From Acidobacteriota bacterium (GTDB taxonomy: Bacteria > Acidobacteriota > Thermoanaerobaculia > Multivoradales > JAHZIX01): a stretch of 45,802 nt of DNA. Positions 19,601 through 27,448 of this stretch are shown here, piece by piece. The stretch lies in contig JAXHTF010000033.1 in assembly GCA_034211275.1 (NCBI GenBank), positions 1 through 45,802 of the forward strand, read 5' to 3'. The translations under genes and the position numbers were made by a program. The notes under the pieces are model-generated. The model was not told the DNA's origin and searched no databases. It worked only from the letters and a program-made list of their open reading frames with translations. Position 1 is the stretch's first letter, and each line of letters opens with the position of its first letter.

Positions 19601-21417
19601 ACCCGGCGCAGATCGAGGTCGAGGATCGGCTGGAGGACCTCGGCGCATTGGTCCAGGGCACGCTGGAAGACCTGGTAGCGGCGGTAGAGGCCGGCGGCCA
19701 TGCCGACGTATTGAGAGCCCTGACCGGGGAGGAGGAAAGCCAGCTCCGGAACGGCCGCCTCGGCTTGTGTTCCGCTCGCCTCTTGGGCCACGGCACTTTC
19801 CATGCCCTCGCTTTCCAGAGCTTCAGCTCCGGCGGCCAGGGACGTTCCCGGCGGCAGCACCCAGGCCCGACGCCGGGGCAGGATGCGGCGGCCGGCGGCG
19901 AGGGTGTGGGCGATGTCCGCGAGCTGGGCGCTGGTCTCCTCCTCCTCGGAATCCCCAGTCTCGGCGTCGAGCGCCCGCAGGTGCACCGCCAACGCCTGGC
20001 TCTGCACCGGCAGTGCGTCGGCGCTGCAGGCGGAGAGGGCGATCAGCTGGGGCCCCGGGTCCGGCGAGCCGGCACCTCGGCTGGCCGCCGGTGCCTGCTC
20101 CAAGACCACGTGGGCGTTGGTGCCACCGATGCCGAAGGACGAAACGCCCGCCCGCCGCGGGCCCCCGGCGACCTCCTCGGACCAGGGGCGGGTCTCGGAG
20201 TGCACCATGAAGGGGGAGGCGTCCAGCTGCAGCGCCGGGTTGGGGCGCTGGAAGTGGAGGGTGCCGGGGACCGTGCCCTGTTCCACCGCCAGCACCGCCT
20301 TGATCAGCCCGGCGCCGCCGGCGGCGCCGTCCAGGTGGCCCAGATGCCCCTTGAGGGAGCCCAGGGAGCAATAGCCTCGCCGCTCCGTGTGGGCGCGAAA
20401 GGCGCGGGTGAGGGCAGCCACCTCGATGGGATCCCCTACCGCGGTGCCGGTGCCGTGGCCCTCGACATAGCCGACGGTGGCGGGATCGAAGCCGGCGAGG
20501 GCCAGCGCCTCGAGGATCGCCGCCTCCTGGCCGTCCGCCCGTGGTGCGGTGTAGCCGACCTTCTTGCCGCCGTCGTTGTTGATCGCCCAGCCGCGGAGCA
20601 CGGCGCGCACCGTGTCGCCGTCCGCCACTGCGTCGCTCAGCCGTTTGAGGGTGACCAGGCCGACGCCGCTGGCGGGGACGGTGCCGCGGGCAGCGGCGTC
20701 GAAGGGCCGGCAGCGGCCGTCGGGAGAGAGGATGCCCTGCTCTTGGTAGAGATAGCCGGCGCGGTGGGGTAGGCGGACGGTGACACCACCGGCGAGGGCG
20801 ACGTCGCACTCGCCGTTCATCAGGCTGGAGCAGGCCAGCCCCACCGCCACCAGGGACGAGGAACACGCGGTCTGCACGCTGATGCTGGGGCCGGTGAGGT
20901 CGAGCTTGTAGGAGGTGCGGGTGGTGAGGAAGTCCTCGTCGGTGGCCAGCACCGCAGCGTAGGCGCCCACCACCTCCAGGAGCTCCCGATTGGGATGGAC
21001 GTGGAGCAGAAAATACGCGTTCAGGCCAGAGCCAGCGAAGACTCCGACCCGGGCATCGCTGCCCAGGCTGCCCGGGCGGCTGCTGTCGAGGCCGGCGTCC
21101 TCCAGGGCGTGCCAGGCATTCTCCAGGAAGAGACGGTGCTGGGGATCGAGGATTTCCGCCTCCCGCGGCGAGAAGCCGAAGAAGTCGGCGTCGAAGCGGT
21201 CGATGCCCTCCAGCACTCCCGCTGCCGGAACATATTCCGGACGGGCCAGCAGCTCGCCGGACACTCCCTCGGCGCGTAACTCCTCCGTATCGAAGGTGCT
21301 GACGCCTTCGACGTCGTGGGTCAGGTTGTGCCAGAGCTCCCCGACTCCGGCAGCGCGGGGAAATCGCCCCGCCATCCCCACCACGGCGATACCGTCCAGC
21401 TCCTCATTCCAGTCCAT
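16654..21417 (-). CDS. Type I polyketide synthase module, KS-AT-KR-ACP
   Basis: 1587 residues. KS (about 5-440): TACSSSL with Cys185, EGHGTGT, and KGHLGHL where KTNIGH is usual; the catalytic histidines are present. AT: GHSVGEY with Ser656, and RAFHSP at the specificity site, close to the HAFH of malonyl-CoA-selective domains. KR: GGLGHFG near 1206, Ser in VATSLAPILGG, Tyr1352 in YAAAD, where Asp replaces the usual Asn. No DH, ER or MT is seen. ACP: LGGSSLVGL with Ser1513. The C-terminus is an acidic helix (MDELLAEIENLSPEEVEALL) that could dock onto the basic N-termini of the next two proteins. It should extend the aminoacyl chain from the loader by two carbons and reduce the ketone, giving a beta-hydroxy-gamma-amino acid. 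ATG at 21417 is preferred (GAGGAGG 4 nt upstream); an in-frame TTG at 21441 would add eight residues. Confidence 0.95.
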   Translation of the reverse strand: MDWNEELDGIAVVGMAGRFPRAAGVGELWHNLTHDVEGVSTFDTEELRAEGVSGELLARPEYVPAAGVLEGIDRFDADFFGFSPREAEILDPQHRLFLENAWHALEDAGLDSSRPGSLGSDARVGVFAGSGLNAYFLLHVHPNRELLEVVGAYAAVLATDEDFLTTRTSYKLDLTGPSISVQTACSSSLVAVGLACSSLMNGECDVALAGGVTVRLPHRAGYLYQEQGILSPDGRCRPFDAAARGTVPASGVGLVTLKRLSDAVADGDTVRAVLRGWAINNDGGKKVGYTAPRADGQEAAILEALALAGFDPATVGYVEGHGTGTAVGDPIEVAALTRAFRAHTERRGYCSLGSLKGHLGHLDGAAGGAGLIKAVLAVEQGTVPGTLHFQRPNPALQLDASPFMVHSETRPWSEEVAGGPRRAGVSSFGIGGTNAHVVLEQAPAASRGAGSPDPGPQLIALSACSADALPVQSQALAVHLRALDAETGDSEEEETSAQLADIAHTLAAGRRILPRRRAWVLPPGTSLAAGAEALESEGMESAVAQEASGTQAEAAVPELAFLLPGQGSQYVGMAAGLYRRYQVFQRALDQCAEVLQPILDLDLRRVLFPEPGAEERAASVLASTAVTQPAIFSVGYAASRLWASWGVEAGVLLGHSVGEYLAASLAGVFHWRDALELVAERGRLMASLPPGAMATVQLPEEELASWLERHPAIHLAAVNGPAVCAVGGPPEALDALLEALEEEQVHHRRLHVDRAFHSPDLDPLLEDFAQRVATVPRQAPTKAFLSCVTGTWISAYDATDPEYWARQLRQPVRFSAAAAALLEGAAGKGRRLLELGPGEALTTLMRQQPAFENGQRAASGGRHPQDPRDDATVILEASAALWVDGVPVRLEALTSELRLPEPHRPEPHRPEPYRRRVPLPLYPFQRQSYWVEATTPVSAPERGKRADRESWFYAPGWQSVTEPPVAVEEPDEPSPRRWLLLTTGGAPEQEWTTSLAAGLGTVAHPAPTSPAPESSDQARELFRELAEGSGTPTDVALLTTPPTAPAADGAEAQEHLLHLVHGLAQEVHRETVRLTVVTHGALGVLGTEAAGGAGAKTSAGPDANPTSQPAALAGLLRCIPQEHSNLHCRLLDLPAPNGDGISREIQRLLLEELQRAEADTQAEILAFRGAHRWHLHLGAFPLPAPAAEAALLPAGAHVLITGGLGHFGLLLAEHLQRRCGARLSLLDPRSPSAAEKRRLESLESVAVLAADVADADQLSAALATGRERFGGYDAVFHCAGFGGDDSPEAPFPTPYQTVAETGGDFLRVHRRPKVRGLQLLDRLLAEQDPSPATAVVATSLAPILGGLGLAAYAAADAAVDAFAERRAGRLPWCSVNWEGWEAPLEGADSLAAGSLGAGSLGAAQSALTLDDDELLDSVDRVLAALAGGPGGPGGPRRLAVATGDLETRRRQWSRAGREAAGGGAGNARTTTHQAPYRAPETATEETVVAIWQELLGVEAVGLDDDFFMLGGSSLVGLQVISKLRAELDVEMPLRTFFEARTATALAREIDSEKAQKQAEAARMDELLAEIENLSPEEVEALLAEEEG
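17114..17140. repeat. 9-bp tandem repeat in KR-ACP linker
   Basis: Three exact copies of GGGCCGCCG, encoding Gly-Gly-Pro repeats in the region between the ketoreductase and the acyl carrier protein of the PKS. In frame. Confidence 0.85.
18683..18727. repeat. 15-bp tandem repeat after the AT domain
   Basis: Three copies of a 15-bp unit (GGCTCCGGGCGATGC, the last diverged), encoding PEPHR, PEPHR, PEPYR in the post-AT linker before the YPFQRQSYW segment of the PKS. In frame. Confidence 0.85.
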
Positions 21418-21420
21418 CCA

Positions 21421-21428
21421 TCCTCCTC
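21421..21428 (-). promoter_or_regulatory. Ribosome binding site that sets the PKS start
   Basis: Minus-strand GAGGAGGA lies just ahead of ATG 21417, inside the 24-nt gap after the loader gene's TAG stop. Its spacing favours this ATG over the in-frame TTG at 21441. Confidence 0.7.
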
Positions 21429-21441
21429 GTCTCGATCTCAA

Positions 21442-24400
21442 CTAATCACTTTCTACCGAACTGCCCCGCGTCGTGCTCCGCTTCCGCCGGGACGCCATCG
21501 AGGCTCGCCGTTCGTCCGCCCGCCGTCGCGCCTTCTCGGCGGCGCTGAGGGGGGATGCTGCTGTGTCGACCCCGGTCTCCTGGCCGGCCTCTCCGTCGCC
21601 ATCGTTCCGGCTCGACTCGGAGCTTTCGGCGGATGCCGGCGGCGCGGAGTCCCGAGCCTCCAGGTAGCGCGACAAATCCGCCACCGTCGGATGGTCGAAG
21701 AGCGTGATCAAAGCCACCGGCCGGCCCAGCTCCTGCTCCAATTCGGCGGCGATGCGGGCGGCCAGCAGGGAATGGCCGCCGAGCTCGAAGAGACTCTGGT
21801 GGCGCGGCACGTGCTCTAGATCCAGGACCCGTCTCCACACCGCCGACACCGTCGCCTCGACGGTGGCCTGGTGCTGGTGTGCATCGGAGGAAGAGCCGCG
21901 GGACGCCGGGCCGCCAATCTCATCGCCGGTGTCATCGCCGGAGAAGGCCGCCGCCGGTAGTTCCGGCAGCGCCGAACGGTCCACCTTGCCGTTGGCGTTG
22001 AGGGGCAGGGTGGTCCGGGGAACGAAAACCGCTGGCACCATGGCCTGGGGGAGGTGCCGGACGGCGTAGGCGCGCAGCTCCCCGGGGTCGACACCGCCCG
22101 GTGCACAATGAGCTACCAGCCGCCAGCCGCCGCCGGGATCGGGCTGGGGCACCACCGCCACGGCCGCCACGCCCGGAGCGCCGGCGAGAACCCGCTCCAC
22201 CTCCGCCGGCTCGACCCGGTGACCCCGCACCTTGAGCTGGCGGTCCACCCGGCCGCGAAAGTCGAGGCTGCCCTCGGGGCGCCAGCGGGCGCGGTCCCCG
22301 GTGCGGTAGAGGCGCTCGCCGGGTTGCGGTGAGAAGGGATGGGGCAGGAAGTGCTGGGCGGTAGCGGCGGGGGAGCCGAGGTAGCCCTGGGCCAGCCCTG
22401 CCCCGCCGAGGTAGAGCTCGCCGACGGTGCCGACGGGGAGCAGCTGCCCTGCTCCGTCGAGAACCCACGTTTCGGTGCCACCGATGGGCCCGCCGATGGG
22501 AACGGAGCCGCTCTGCTCTACGATCTCCGGCCTCGGCGTACCGGCGGTGGCGAAGGTGGTGCACTCGGTGGGCCCGTAGCAGTTGACCAGCCGCCCCGGG
22601 TCGGAAGCGTCGGAGGCTACCGCCGCCGAGCCCCGCACCCAATGGTCCGGAGACATGGTCTCGCCGCCGGTCAGCACCGTCCTGCCGGCGAGGGCTTCCG
22701 GCGCGTGATCCACCAGCAGCCGGAAGAGGCCGGTGGTGAGGAAGAAGGAGGTGACCTGAAGGCGCGCCACGGTCTCCGCCAGCAGCCGGGCGCTCGGCGG
22801 GCCGGGAGGCAGGAGCGCCAGCCGGGCACCGTTGGCCAGGGCGCCCCAGATTTCGAAGGTGGAGGCGTCGAAGCTCAGGGGCGCCGCTTGCAGCACGGTC
22901 TCTGGGCTGCCGTCTTCGAGGCTGCCGTCCCCTGGATTCGAAGCCCGGGGAGTCCAGAAAGACGAACGATGGACCAGCCGCACCACCGCCCGATGGGATA
23001 CGGCGATGCCCTTGGGCTCGCCGGTGGAACCGGAGGTGAAGAGAATGTAGGCGAGGCTTTCTGGCGTGGGAGAGGACCGGGGATGGGGAGGCCGTGCTGC
23101 CGCGCCGGGTGACGGCTCGGGGGCGCTGCGGAGCTCGCCCCGACGGTCGAGGACCAGGGCGCGCCGCCGCCAGGCCTCAGGAAGCCGATCCTCTAGCCTT
23201 TCCTGGACCAATACCACCGGTTCGGCCGCCCTTCCGATTCCCGGCGATAGATCCTTCGCCGCCGTCTCCGCGGAGCGGATGAGGAGTTTGCGCCGCTCCT
23301 CCGGGAGCTCCGGATCGATGGGCAGATAGACATCGCCGGCGCGCAATGTCCCCAGCAGCGCCACCACCGCGCCGGGGCAGCGCTCGAAGCACACCGCGAC
23401 GACCCTCTGATCCGGGGTTTCTGCTCCGGGTAGCCCTCGGAGTCGTTGCGCCACCCGCTCCGCCAGCTCTGCGAGGCGCCCGTAGCTCAGAGAACCCTCG
23501 GCGTCTACTATCGCCACGGCTTCCGGCTGGCACTTCGATTGCTCGAAGATCAGCCGGTCTACCGTCGCCCGGCGGGAGAAGCCCGTCTCGGTGTCGTTCC
23601 ACTCCACCGCCAACTGATGGCGCTGCGCTGGCGACAGCCAATGGAGGGAGCTCAGGCGGGCCTCCGGAGCGCCAAGGGCAGTGGCGAGGAAGTCTCCGAA
23701 GCCTTGGGCCATGCGCCGCGCCGTGATCTCATCGAAGCGGTCTCTCCGATAGCGCCAGGAGAAGTGGAGCCTGGAGCTGGAAGGGACCTCCGAGCCGGCG
23801 GCTCCCTCCGCCACCATCAGCACCACGTCGAAGGGGCAGGGGCGGTGCTCCAAGGCCACTGGCTCCAGGGAGAGACCGCGCAAGCGCACCGCCGGTCCGC
23901 TCTCGCCCATCACCAGCGCCGCTTCTCCCGCCGCCTCCCCTGGGTTGGCGCCGCCGCCGCGCCGGCTTTCATAGGCCACCGCAACCTGGAAGATGGGGTG
24001 CCGTCGCTGCCGCTGGGGGGCCAGCCGTTGCACCAGGAGCGGGAAAGGGTAGTCCTGGTGCTCCAGGGCGCCGGTGATGGTCGGCGTGAGCCCCTGGATC
24101 AAGGACTCCAAAGTTTCCTCGGCGCCGATCTCGACGGGCACCGCCAACGGGTTGACCAGATAGCCCACTACCGGGCGGAGGGCCGGGTGGCTGCGGTTGG
24201 CGGCGGGAACGCCGACGGCGAATCGCTTCTGGCCCGCCAGGCGGCCCAGGTAGGCGCTGAAGAGGGACAGCACGACGGTGAAGCGGGAGGTACCCAGGGA
24301 GCGGGCCAACGCCGAGAGGCGGTCTTGGGCTTCCCGGCCGAGGCTCACGGCTTCCGCCGCTCCAGGCCGAAGCGCCGGTGCGGTAGCTGCCGTCTCCGCG

Positions 24401-27063
24401 TCGTGTCCGAGCTCCCGGTCCGCCGGTAGCTCCAGCGTCGGAGGTCTCGCCGGCAGGAGCCGGTTCCAGAAGGCTTCCAGAGCTCGGCCGCGGGGTCCTT
24501 CGAGGATCTGCTTCTGCCATCGCTGGAGGCTCCAGGGGTCGAGCTGGGGCGGCGGTGCCAAGGCGTTGCCGCCCATCAGCTCTGCCAGCTCCTGGAGCAG
24601 GAGGGTCAGGGATCCGAGGTCCACCGCGATGTGGTGGGCGGCGAGGACCAGCAGCGGCCGTTTGCCGCCTTGGAAGACCCGCAGCCGTGCCGGAGGGCCG
24701 GCCTCCAGATCGAAGGGAGCCCAGGCGAAATCCTCGGCGCGGCGCAGAAGCTCCTCCGTGGAGCAGCCCTCGGCGAGAGATTCTTCCACCGGCTCCAGCG
24801 GACCGGGGGTCTCCATCCGTTGCTCCGGCTCTCCCGCGGGGCCCCAGCGAAAGACGGTGCGCAGGGCCGGGTGCCGCTGGCGTAGCCGGTGCCAGGCCTG
24901 GTCCAGCAGGGAAAGGTCGGTGTCTACCGGCAGCCAGCCGGCGACGGCGACGATGTAGGAGGGATCCTGAGGGTGCAGGCGGTGGAGGAACCACAGCGAG
25001 CGCTGGGAGTGGGAGAGAGGACCGGCAGCGGTGGCCGGGAGGGGCTCGGTGGGGGGCGGTGGCAGCCGGACCGGAGGCTCTCCTCCAGAGCGGCGCTCCC
25101 AGGCCTCGGCGGCGAGCTCCCGAGCGCTGGCCCCGGCGAGCAAGAGCTCCAGCGGCAGCTCCACCGCCAGCGCCTCCTGGATCCGCCCCCGCGCTTCCAC
25201 CGCCCGCAACGAGTCCAGCCGTCCTTCCTCGTCCGCCGCCGGCCACCGCTCCGGGGGTAGATCGAGGGCGACGCCGAGAGTCTGGCGAAAGAAGGAGGTG
25301 AGACGCTGCCGGCCCTCGTCCGGCTCGAGCTGCTCCAGCTCCTCCCAGGAAGGCGCGGGCTCTAGGGAAAGTGGGGCCGATGGGGAGCTGTTGATTCCGC
25401 CGGTGATTCCACTGGCGACTCCCGAAAGCTCGCTGGCGAGGAAGAGCTGGCGGCAGCGATGGCGGCGCACCTTGCCGCTGGAGGTGCGGGGCAGGGTGCC
25501 GAGACGCAGGATTTCCACTGTCCAGGGGTGGACCTGGAATTCCTCCGCGAGGCTCCGACGGATGCAAGCCGCGGCTTCGGGAGCCTGGTCCTCTCGCCGG
25601 CGGTCGATTTCGCAGGCCAGAATCAGCCGCTCCTCTCCCTGAAGGTCGACGGAGAAGGCGGCGGCGCCGGCGGTGCGCAGCGCCGGATGGCTCTCCTCGG
25701 CGGCGAGCTCCAGGTCCTGCGGATAGAGATTGCGGCCCCGCAGGATGATCAGATCTTTGGAACGGCAGGTGATGCGCAGCTCGCCATCGGCCAGGATGCC
25801 CAGGTCCCCGGTGCGCAGCCACGGCCCTTCGCCATCGGCGAGATAGGCCTCGAAGACTTCGGCGCTGAGCTCCGGGCGGTTCCAATAACCGTCCGCCACG
25901 TGGGGGCCGCGGACCCAGATCTCGCCCTCGGTGCCCTCCGGCACCGGCCTCCGGGTCTCCGTATCCACCACCGCGAAGTCGGTGCCCAGCTCTTCCTGCA
26001 GCCAGGTCCCGCCGCAGCTCACGGGATCCTGGCCGAGGGACGGCGTTTGGTCCGCCGGCGGACCGGCGACGAAAAGCGTGGCCTCCGCCAGGCCATAGCA
26101 AGGGAAGAAGGCGCGGCGCTGGAAGCCTTGGGCGGCGAAGGTCTGGCTGAAGGTTTCCAGGGTCGCCGCCCGCACCGGCTCGGCACCGTCGAAGGCGATG
26201 CGCCAGCAGGAGAGGTCGAGGTCCCGGCGCTCCTCGGTGGTGGTGCGCTCGGCGCACAGGCGGTAGGCGAAATCCGGGCCGCCGCTGATCTCGGCGCGGT
26301 AGCGATGAATCGCCCGCAGCCAGCGGATCGGGCGCTGGAGAAAGGCGGTGGGTGCCATGAGCACCGTCTCGGCGCCGGCGTAGAGGGGTTGAAGGACGTT
26401 CCCGATGAGTCCCATGTCGTGGTAGAGGGGCAGCCAACCCACCACCCGGCTGTCCTCGCGGACTTCGAAAGCTCGCTGCATCATCGCCTCGTTGGCCAGC
26501 AGATTGCCGTGGGTGATGCGCACTCCCTTGGGATCGCCGGTGGAGCCGGAGGTGTATTGGAGGAAGGCGAGGGATTCGGCTTCGAGCTCGGGCTCTCGCC
26601 ACTCTTCCTCGGAAACGTCCTCGATGGCGTCGGTGACCAGCAGCGGCGGGTGGGGCTCCTCGAGCTTGGCGGCGAGGCGCCGGGAGAGCCGCTCCTCGGT
26701 GAGCACCAGCGACGGCCGACAGTCGCGGATCAGCCGGTCGGTGCGCTGAAAGTCTTTGGGCCGCTGGGGAGGGTAGGCGGGGACCGCCACCACGCCGGCA
26801 TAGAGGCACGCCAGGTAGGCGACGATGAAGGGCAGTCCCGGAGAATAGAGCAGCAGGGCTCGCCGGCCGGGCTCCAACCGCTGCTGCAGCTGTGCAGCCA
26901 GCGTGCGGCAGCACAGGTCCAGCTCCCCGCGGGTCAGCGAGGCCGCTTCCTCTTCGCCGTCCGCAAGGAACACCAGTGCCCGCCGGTGGGGCTCTGCCGA
27001 GCTCCTGCTCCTCAATCGGTGGACGAGGGAGTCCACCGCGGACCGTTTCCTACTACCTCCCAA
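21442..27063 (-). CDS. Loading synthetase: fatty acyl-AMP ligase-ACP-C-A-T
   Basis: 1873 residues. Residues 1-565 are a FadD32-like fatty acyl-AMP ligase (YTSGSTGDPKG near 172, LPLYHDMGLIG, GGPDFAYRLC, CYGLAEATLF), which activates a free fatty acid as its adenylate. An ACP follows (RLDSLRAVE, Ser618), then a starter-type C domain (HHIAVDL at 810, with Leu in place of the motif's Gly), an A domain (FTSGSTGEPKG near 1343, NCYGPTECT) and a T domain (LGGHSLLAAR, Ser1765). It should N-acylate its amino acid with a fatty chain. The by-eye code DAFFLGCTF resembles Ile/Val codes. The last 35 residues are strongly basic (KARRRADERR, SRRKRS), perhaps for docking to the acidic start of the PKS. This is the first gene of the operon. 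TTG 27063 has AAAGG 8 nt upstream and an in-frame TGA two codons before it; GTG 27036 is an alternative that starts nearer the conserved part. Confidence 0.95.
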   Translation of the reverse strand: MGGSRKRSAVDSLVHRLRSRSSAEPHRRALVFLADGEEEAASLTRGELDLCCRTLAAQLQQRLEPGRRALLLYSPGLPFIVAYLACLYAGVVAVPAYPPQRPKDFQRTDRLIRDCRPSLVLTEERLSRRLAAKLEEPHPPLLVTDAIEDVSEEEWREPELEAESLAFLQYTSGSTGDPKGVRITHGNLLANEAMMQRAFEVREDSRVVGWLPLYHDMGLIGNVLQPLYAGAETVLMAPTAFLQRPIRWLRAIHRYRAEISGGPDFAYRLCAERTTTEERRDLDLSCWRIAFDGAEPVRAATLETFSQTFAAQGFQRRAFFPCYGLAEATLFVAGPPADQTPSLGQDPVSCGGTWLQEELGTDFAVVDTETRRPVPEGTEGEIWVRGPHVADGYWNRPELSAEVFEAYLADGEGPWLRTGDLGILADGELRITCRSKDLIILRGRNLYPQDLELAAEESHPALRTAGAAAFSVDLQGEERLILACEIDRRREDQAPEAAACIRRSLAEEFQVHPWTVEILRLGTLPRTSSGKVRRHRCRQLFLASELSGVASGITGGINSSPSAPLSLEPAPSWEELEQLEPDEGRQRLTSFFRQTLGVALDLPPERWPAADEEGRLDSLRAVEARGRIQEALAVELPLELLLAGASARELAAEAWERRSGGEPPVRLPPPPTEPLPATAAGPLSHSQRSLWFLHRLHPQDPSYIVAVAGWLPVDTDLSLLDQAWHRLRQRHPALRTVFRWGPAGEPEQRMETPGPLEPVEESLAEGCSTEELLRRAEDFAWAPFDLEAGPPARLRVFQGGKRPLLVLAAHHIAVDLGSLTLLLQELAELMGGNALAPPPQLDPWSLQRWQKQILEGPRGRALEAFWNRLLPARPPTLELPADRELGHDAETAATAPALRPGAAEAVSLGREAQDRLSALARSLGTSRFTVVLSLFSAYLGRLAGQKRFAVGVPAANRSHPALRPVVGYLVNPLAVPVEIGAEETLESLIQGLTPTITGALEHQDYPFPLLVQRLAPQRQRRHPIFQVAVAYESRRGGGANPGEAAGEAALVMGESGPAVRLRGLSLEPVALEHRPCPFDVVLMVAEGAAGSEVPSSSRLHFSWRYRRDRFDEITARRMAQGFGDFLATALGAPEARLSSLHWLSPAQRHQLAVEWNDTETGFSRRATVDRLIFEQSKCQPEAVAIVDAEGSLSYGRLAELAERVAQRLRGLPGAETPDQRVVAVCFERCPGAVVALLGTLRAGDVYLPIDPELPEERRKLLIRSAETAAKDLSPGIGRAAEPVVLVQERLEDRLPEAWRRRALVLDRRGELRSAPEPSPGAAARPPHPRSSPTPESLAYILFTSGSTGEPKGIAVSHRAVVRLVHRSSFWTPRASNPGDGSLEDGSPETVLQAAPLSFDASTFEIWGALANGARLALLPPGPPSARLLAETVARLQVTSFFLTTGLFRLLVDHAPEALAGRTVLTGGETMSPDHWVRGSAAVASDASDPGRLVNCYGPTECTTFATAGTPRPEIVEQSGSVPIGGPIGGTETWVLDGAGQLLPVGTVGELYLGGAGLAQGYLGSPAATAQHFLPHPFSPQPGERLYRTGDRARWRPEGSLDFRGRVDRQLKVRGHRVEPAEVERVLAGAPGVAAVAVVPQPDPGGGWRLVAHCAPGGVDPGELRAYAVRHLPQAMVPAVFVPRTTLPLNANGKVDRSALPELPAAAFSGDDTGDEIGGPASRGSSSDAHQHQATVEATVSAVWRRVLDLEHVPRHQSLFELGGHSLLAARIAAELEQELGRPVALITLFDHPTVADLSRYLEARDSAPPASAESSESSRNDGDGEAGQETGVDTAASPLSAAEKARRRADERRASMASRRKRSTTRGSSVESD

Positions 27064-27120
27064 AAATCAGCCTTTCGGCAACTCACCAACCGAGGAGTCG
27101 ATCCTCTTCCATGGTGAACC

Positions 27121-27237
27121 ATCAATAAAGGGGGATTGTATACGTTGTCAGGCGTTTCTGCCGGTCGAGCGGGTAGCGCCTTTCCGCCTGGCTGTAGCCT
27201 GGGAGGGGTCGGGCTGGGAGGAAATCTCTTTATTGAT
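27121..27237. repeat. Inverted repeat ATCAATAAAG ... CTTTATTGAT
   Basis: Perfect 10-bp arms at 27121-27130 and 27228-27237, with 97 bp between their inner ends. They are AT-rich islands in GC-rich DNA. Each arm lies beside a -10-like hexamer for one of the two divergent genes, which suggests paired operator sites for one regulator. The reading as operators is inference. Confidence 0.5.
27135..27142 (-). promoter_or_regulatory. Candidate -10 box of the biosynthetic operon
   Basis: Minus-strand TATACAAT, 72 nt upstream of the loader gene start. No good -35 hexamer is present at 16-18 bp (TCGACC sits about 20 bp upstream). The left arm of the inverted repeat would fall at the transcription start. 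Confidence 0.25.
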
Positions 27238-27240
27238 AAT
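27235..27240 (+). promoter_or_regulatory. Candidate -10 box of the TPR lipoprotein gene
   Basis: GATAAT matches five of six consensus bases and overlaps the right arm of the inverted repeat. No clear -35 element is seen. It would give a leader of about 200 nt. Confidence 0.2.
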
Positions 27241-27436
27241 AGGTTCCCATGATTGCTTGTGAGGCTCTCTGTTTCGTCGCTGCTCGCGTGTCCGAGAATC
27301 GGCCCCATTGGCTTGGCCAGTGAGAGTGAGGCAGGAAGGGTCGCCGCCACTTCCCTGCCCGCCCTGGAACACTTTTTTGGATATTTCCGTAGTGTTTCTG
27401 TGAATGAGGATTTCTTCTTTGCATGGACCTGCCGAT

Positions 27437-27443
27437 AAGGAGG
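27437..27443 (+). promoter_or_regulatory. Ribosome binding site that sets the TPR lipoprotein start
   Basis: AAGGAGG, a near-perfect Shine-Dalgarno, sits 5 nt before ATG 27449. It rules out the in-frame ATG at 27404, 15 codons earlier. Confidence 0.8.
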
Positions 27444-27448
27444 CCCTG

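Larger units (their letters stand above)
27064..27448. other. Divergent intergenic region between the NRPS operon and the TPR lipoprotein gene
   Basis: 385 nt without a convincing gene and visibly lower in GC than its flanks. It must hold the promoters of both the leftward biosynthetic operon and the rightward lipoprotein gene. It contains a 10-bp inverted repeat and two -10-like boxes, listed separately. Short open frames here have no ribosome binding sites or recognisable protein features. Confidence 0.8.

Noticed and set aside
18406-20772. 788-codon plus-strand frame opposite the PKS
   Set aside because: No recognisable domain; the other strand encodes clear KS, AT and KR motifs.
1-27063. 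Thioesterase or terminal reductase of the assembly line
   Set aside because: No GxSxG-type domain follows any T or E domain in the window; termination must lie beyond the left edge.
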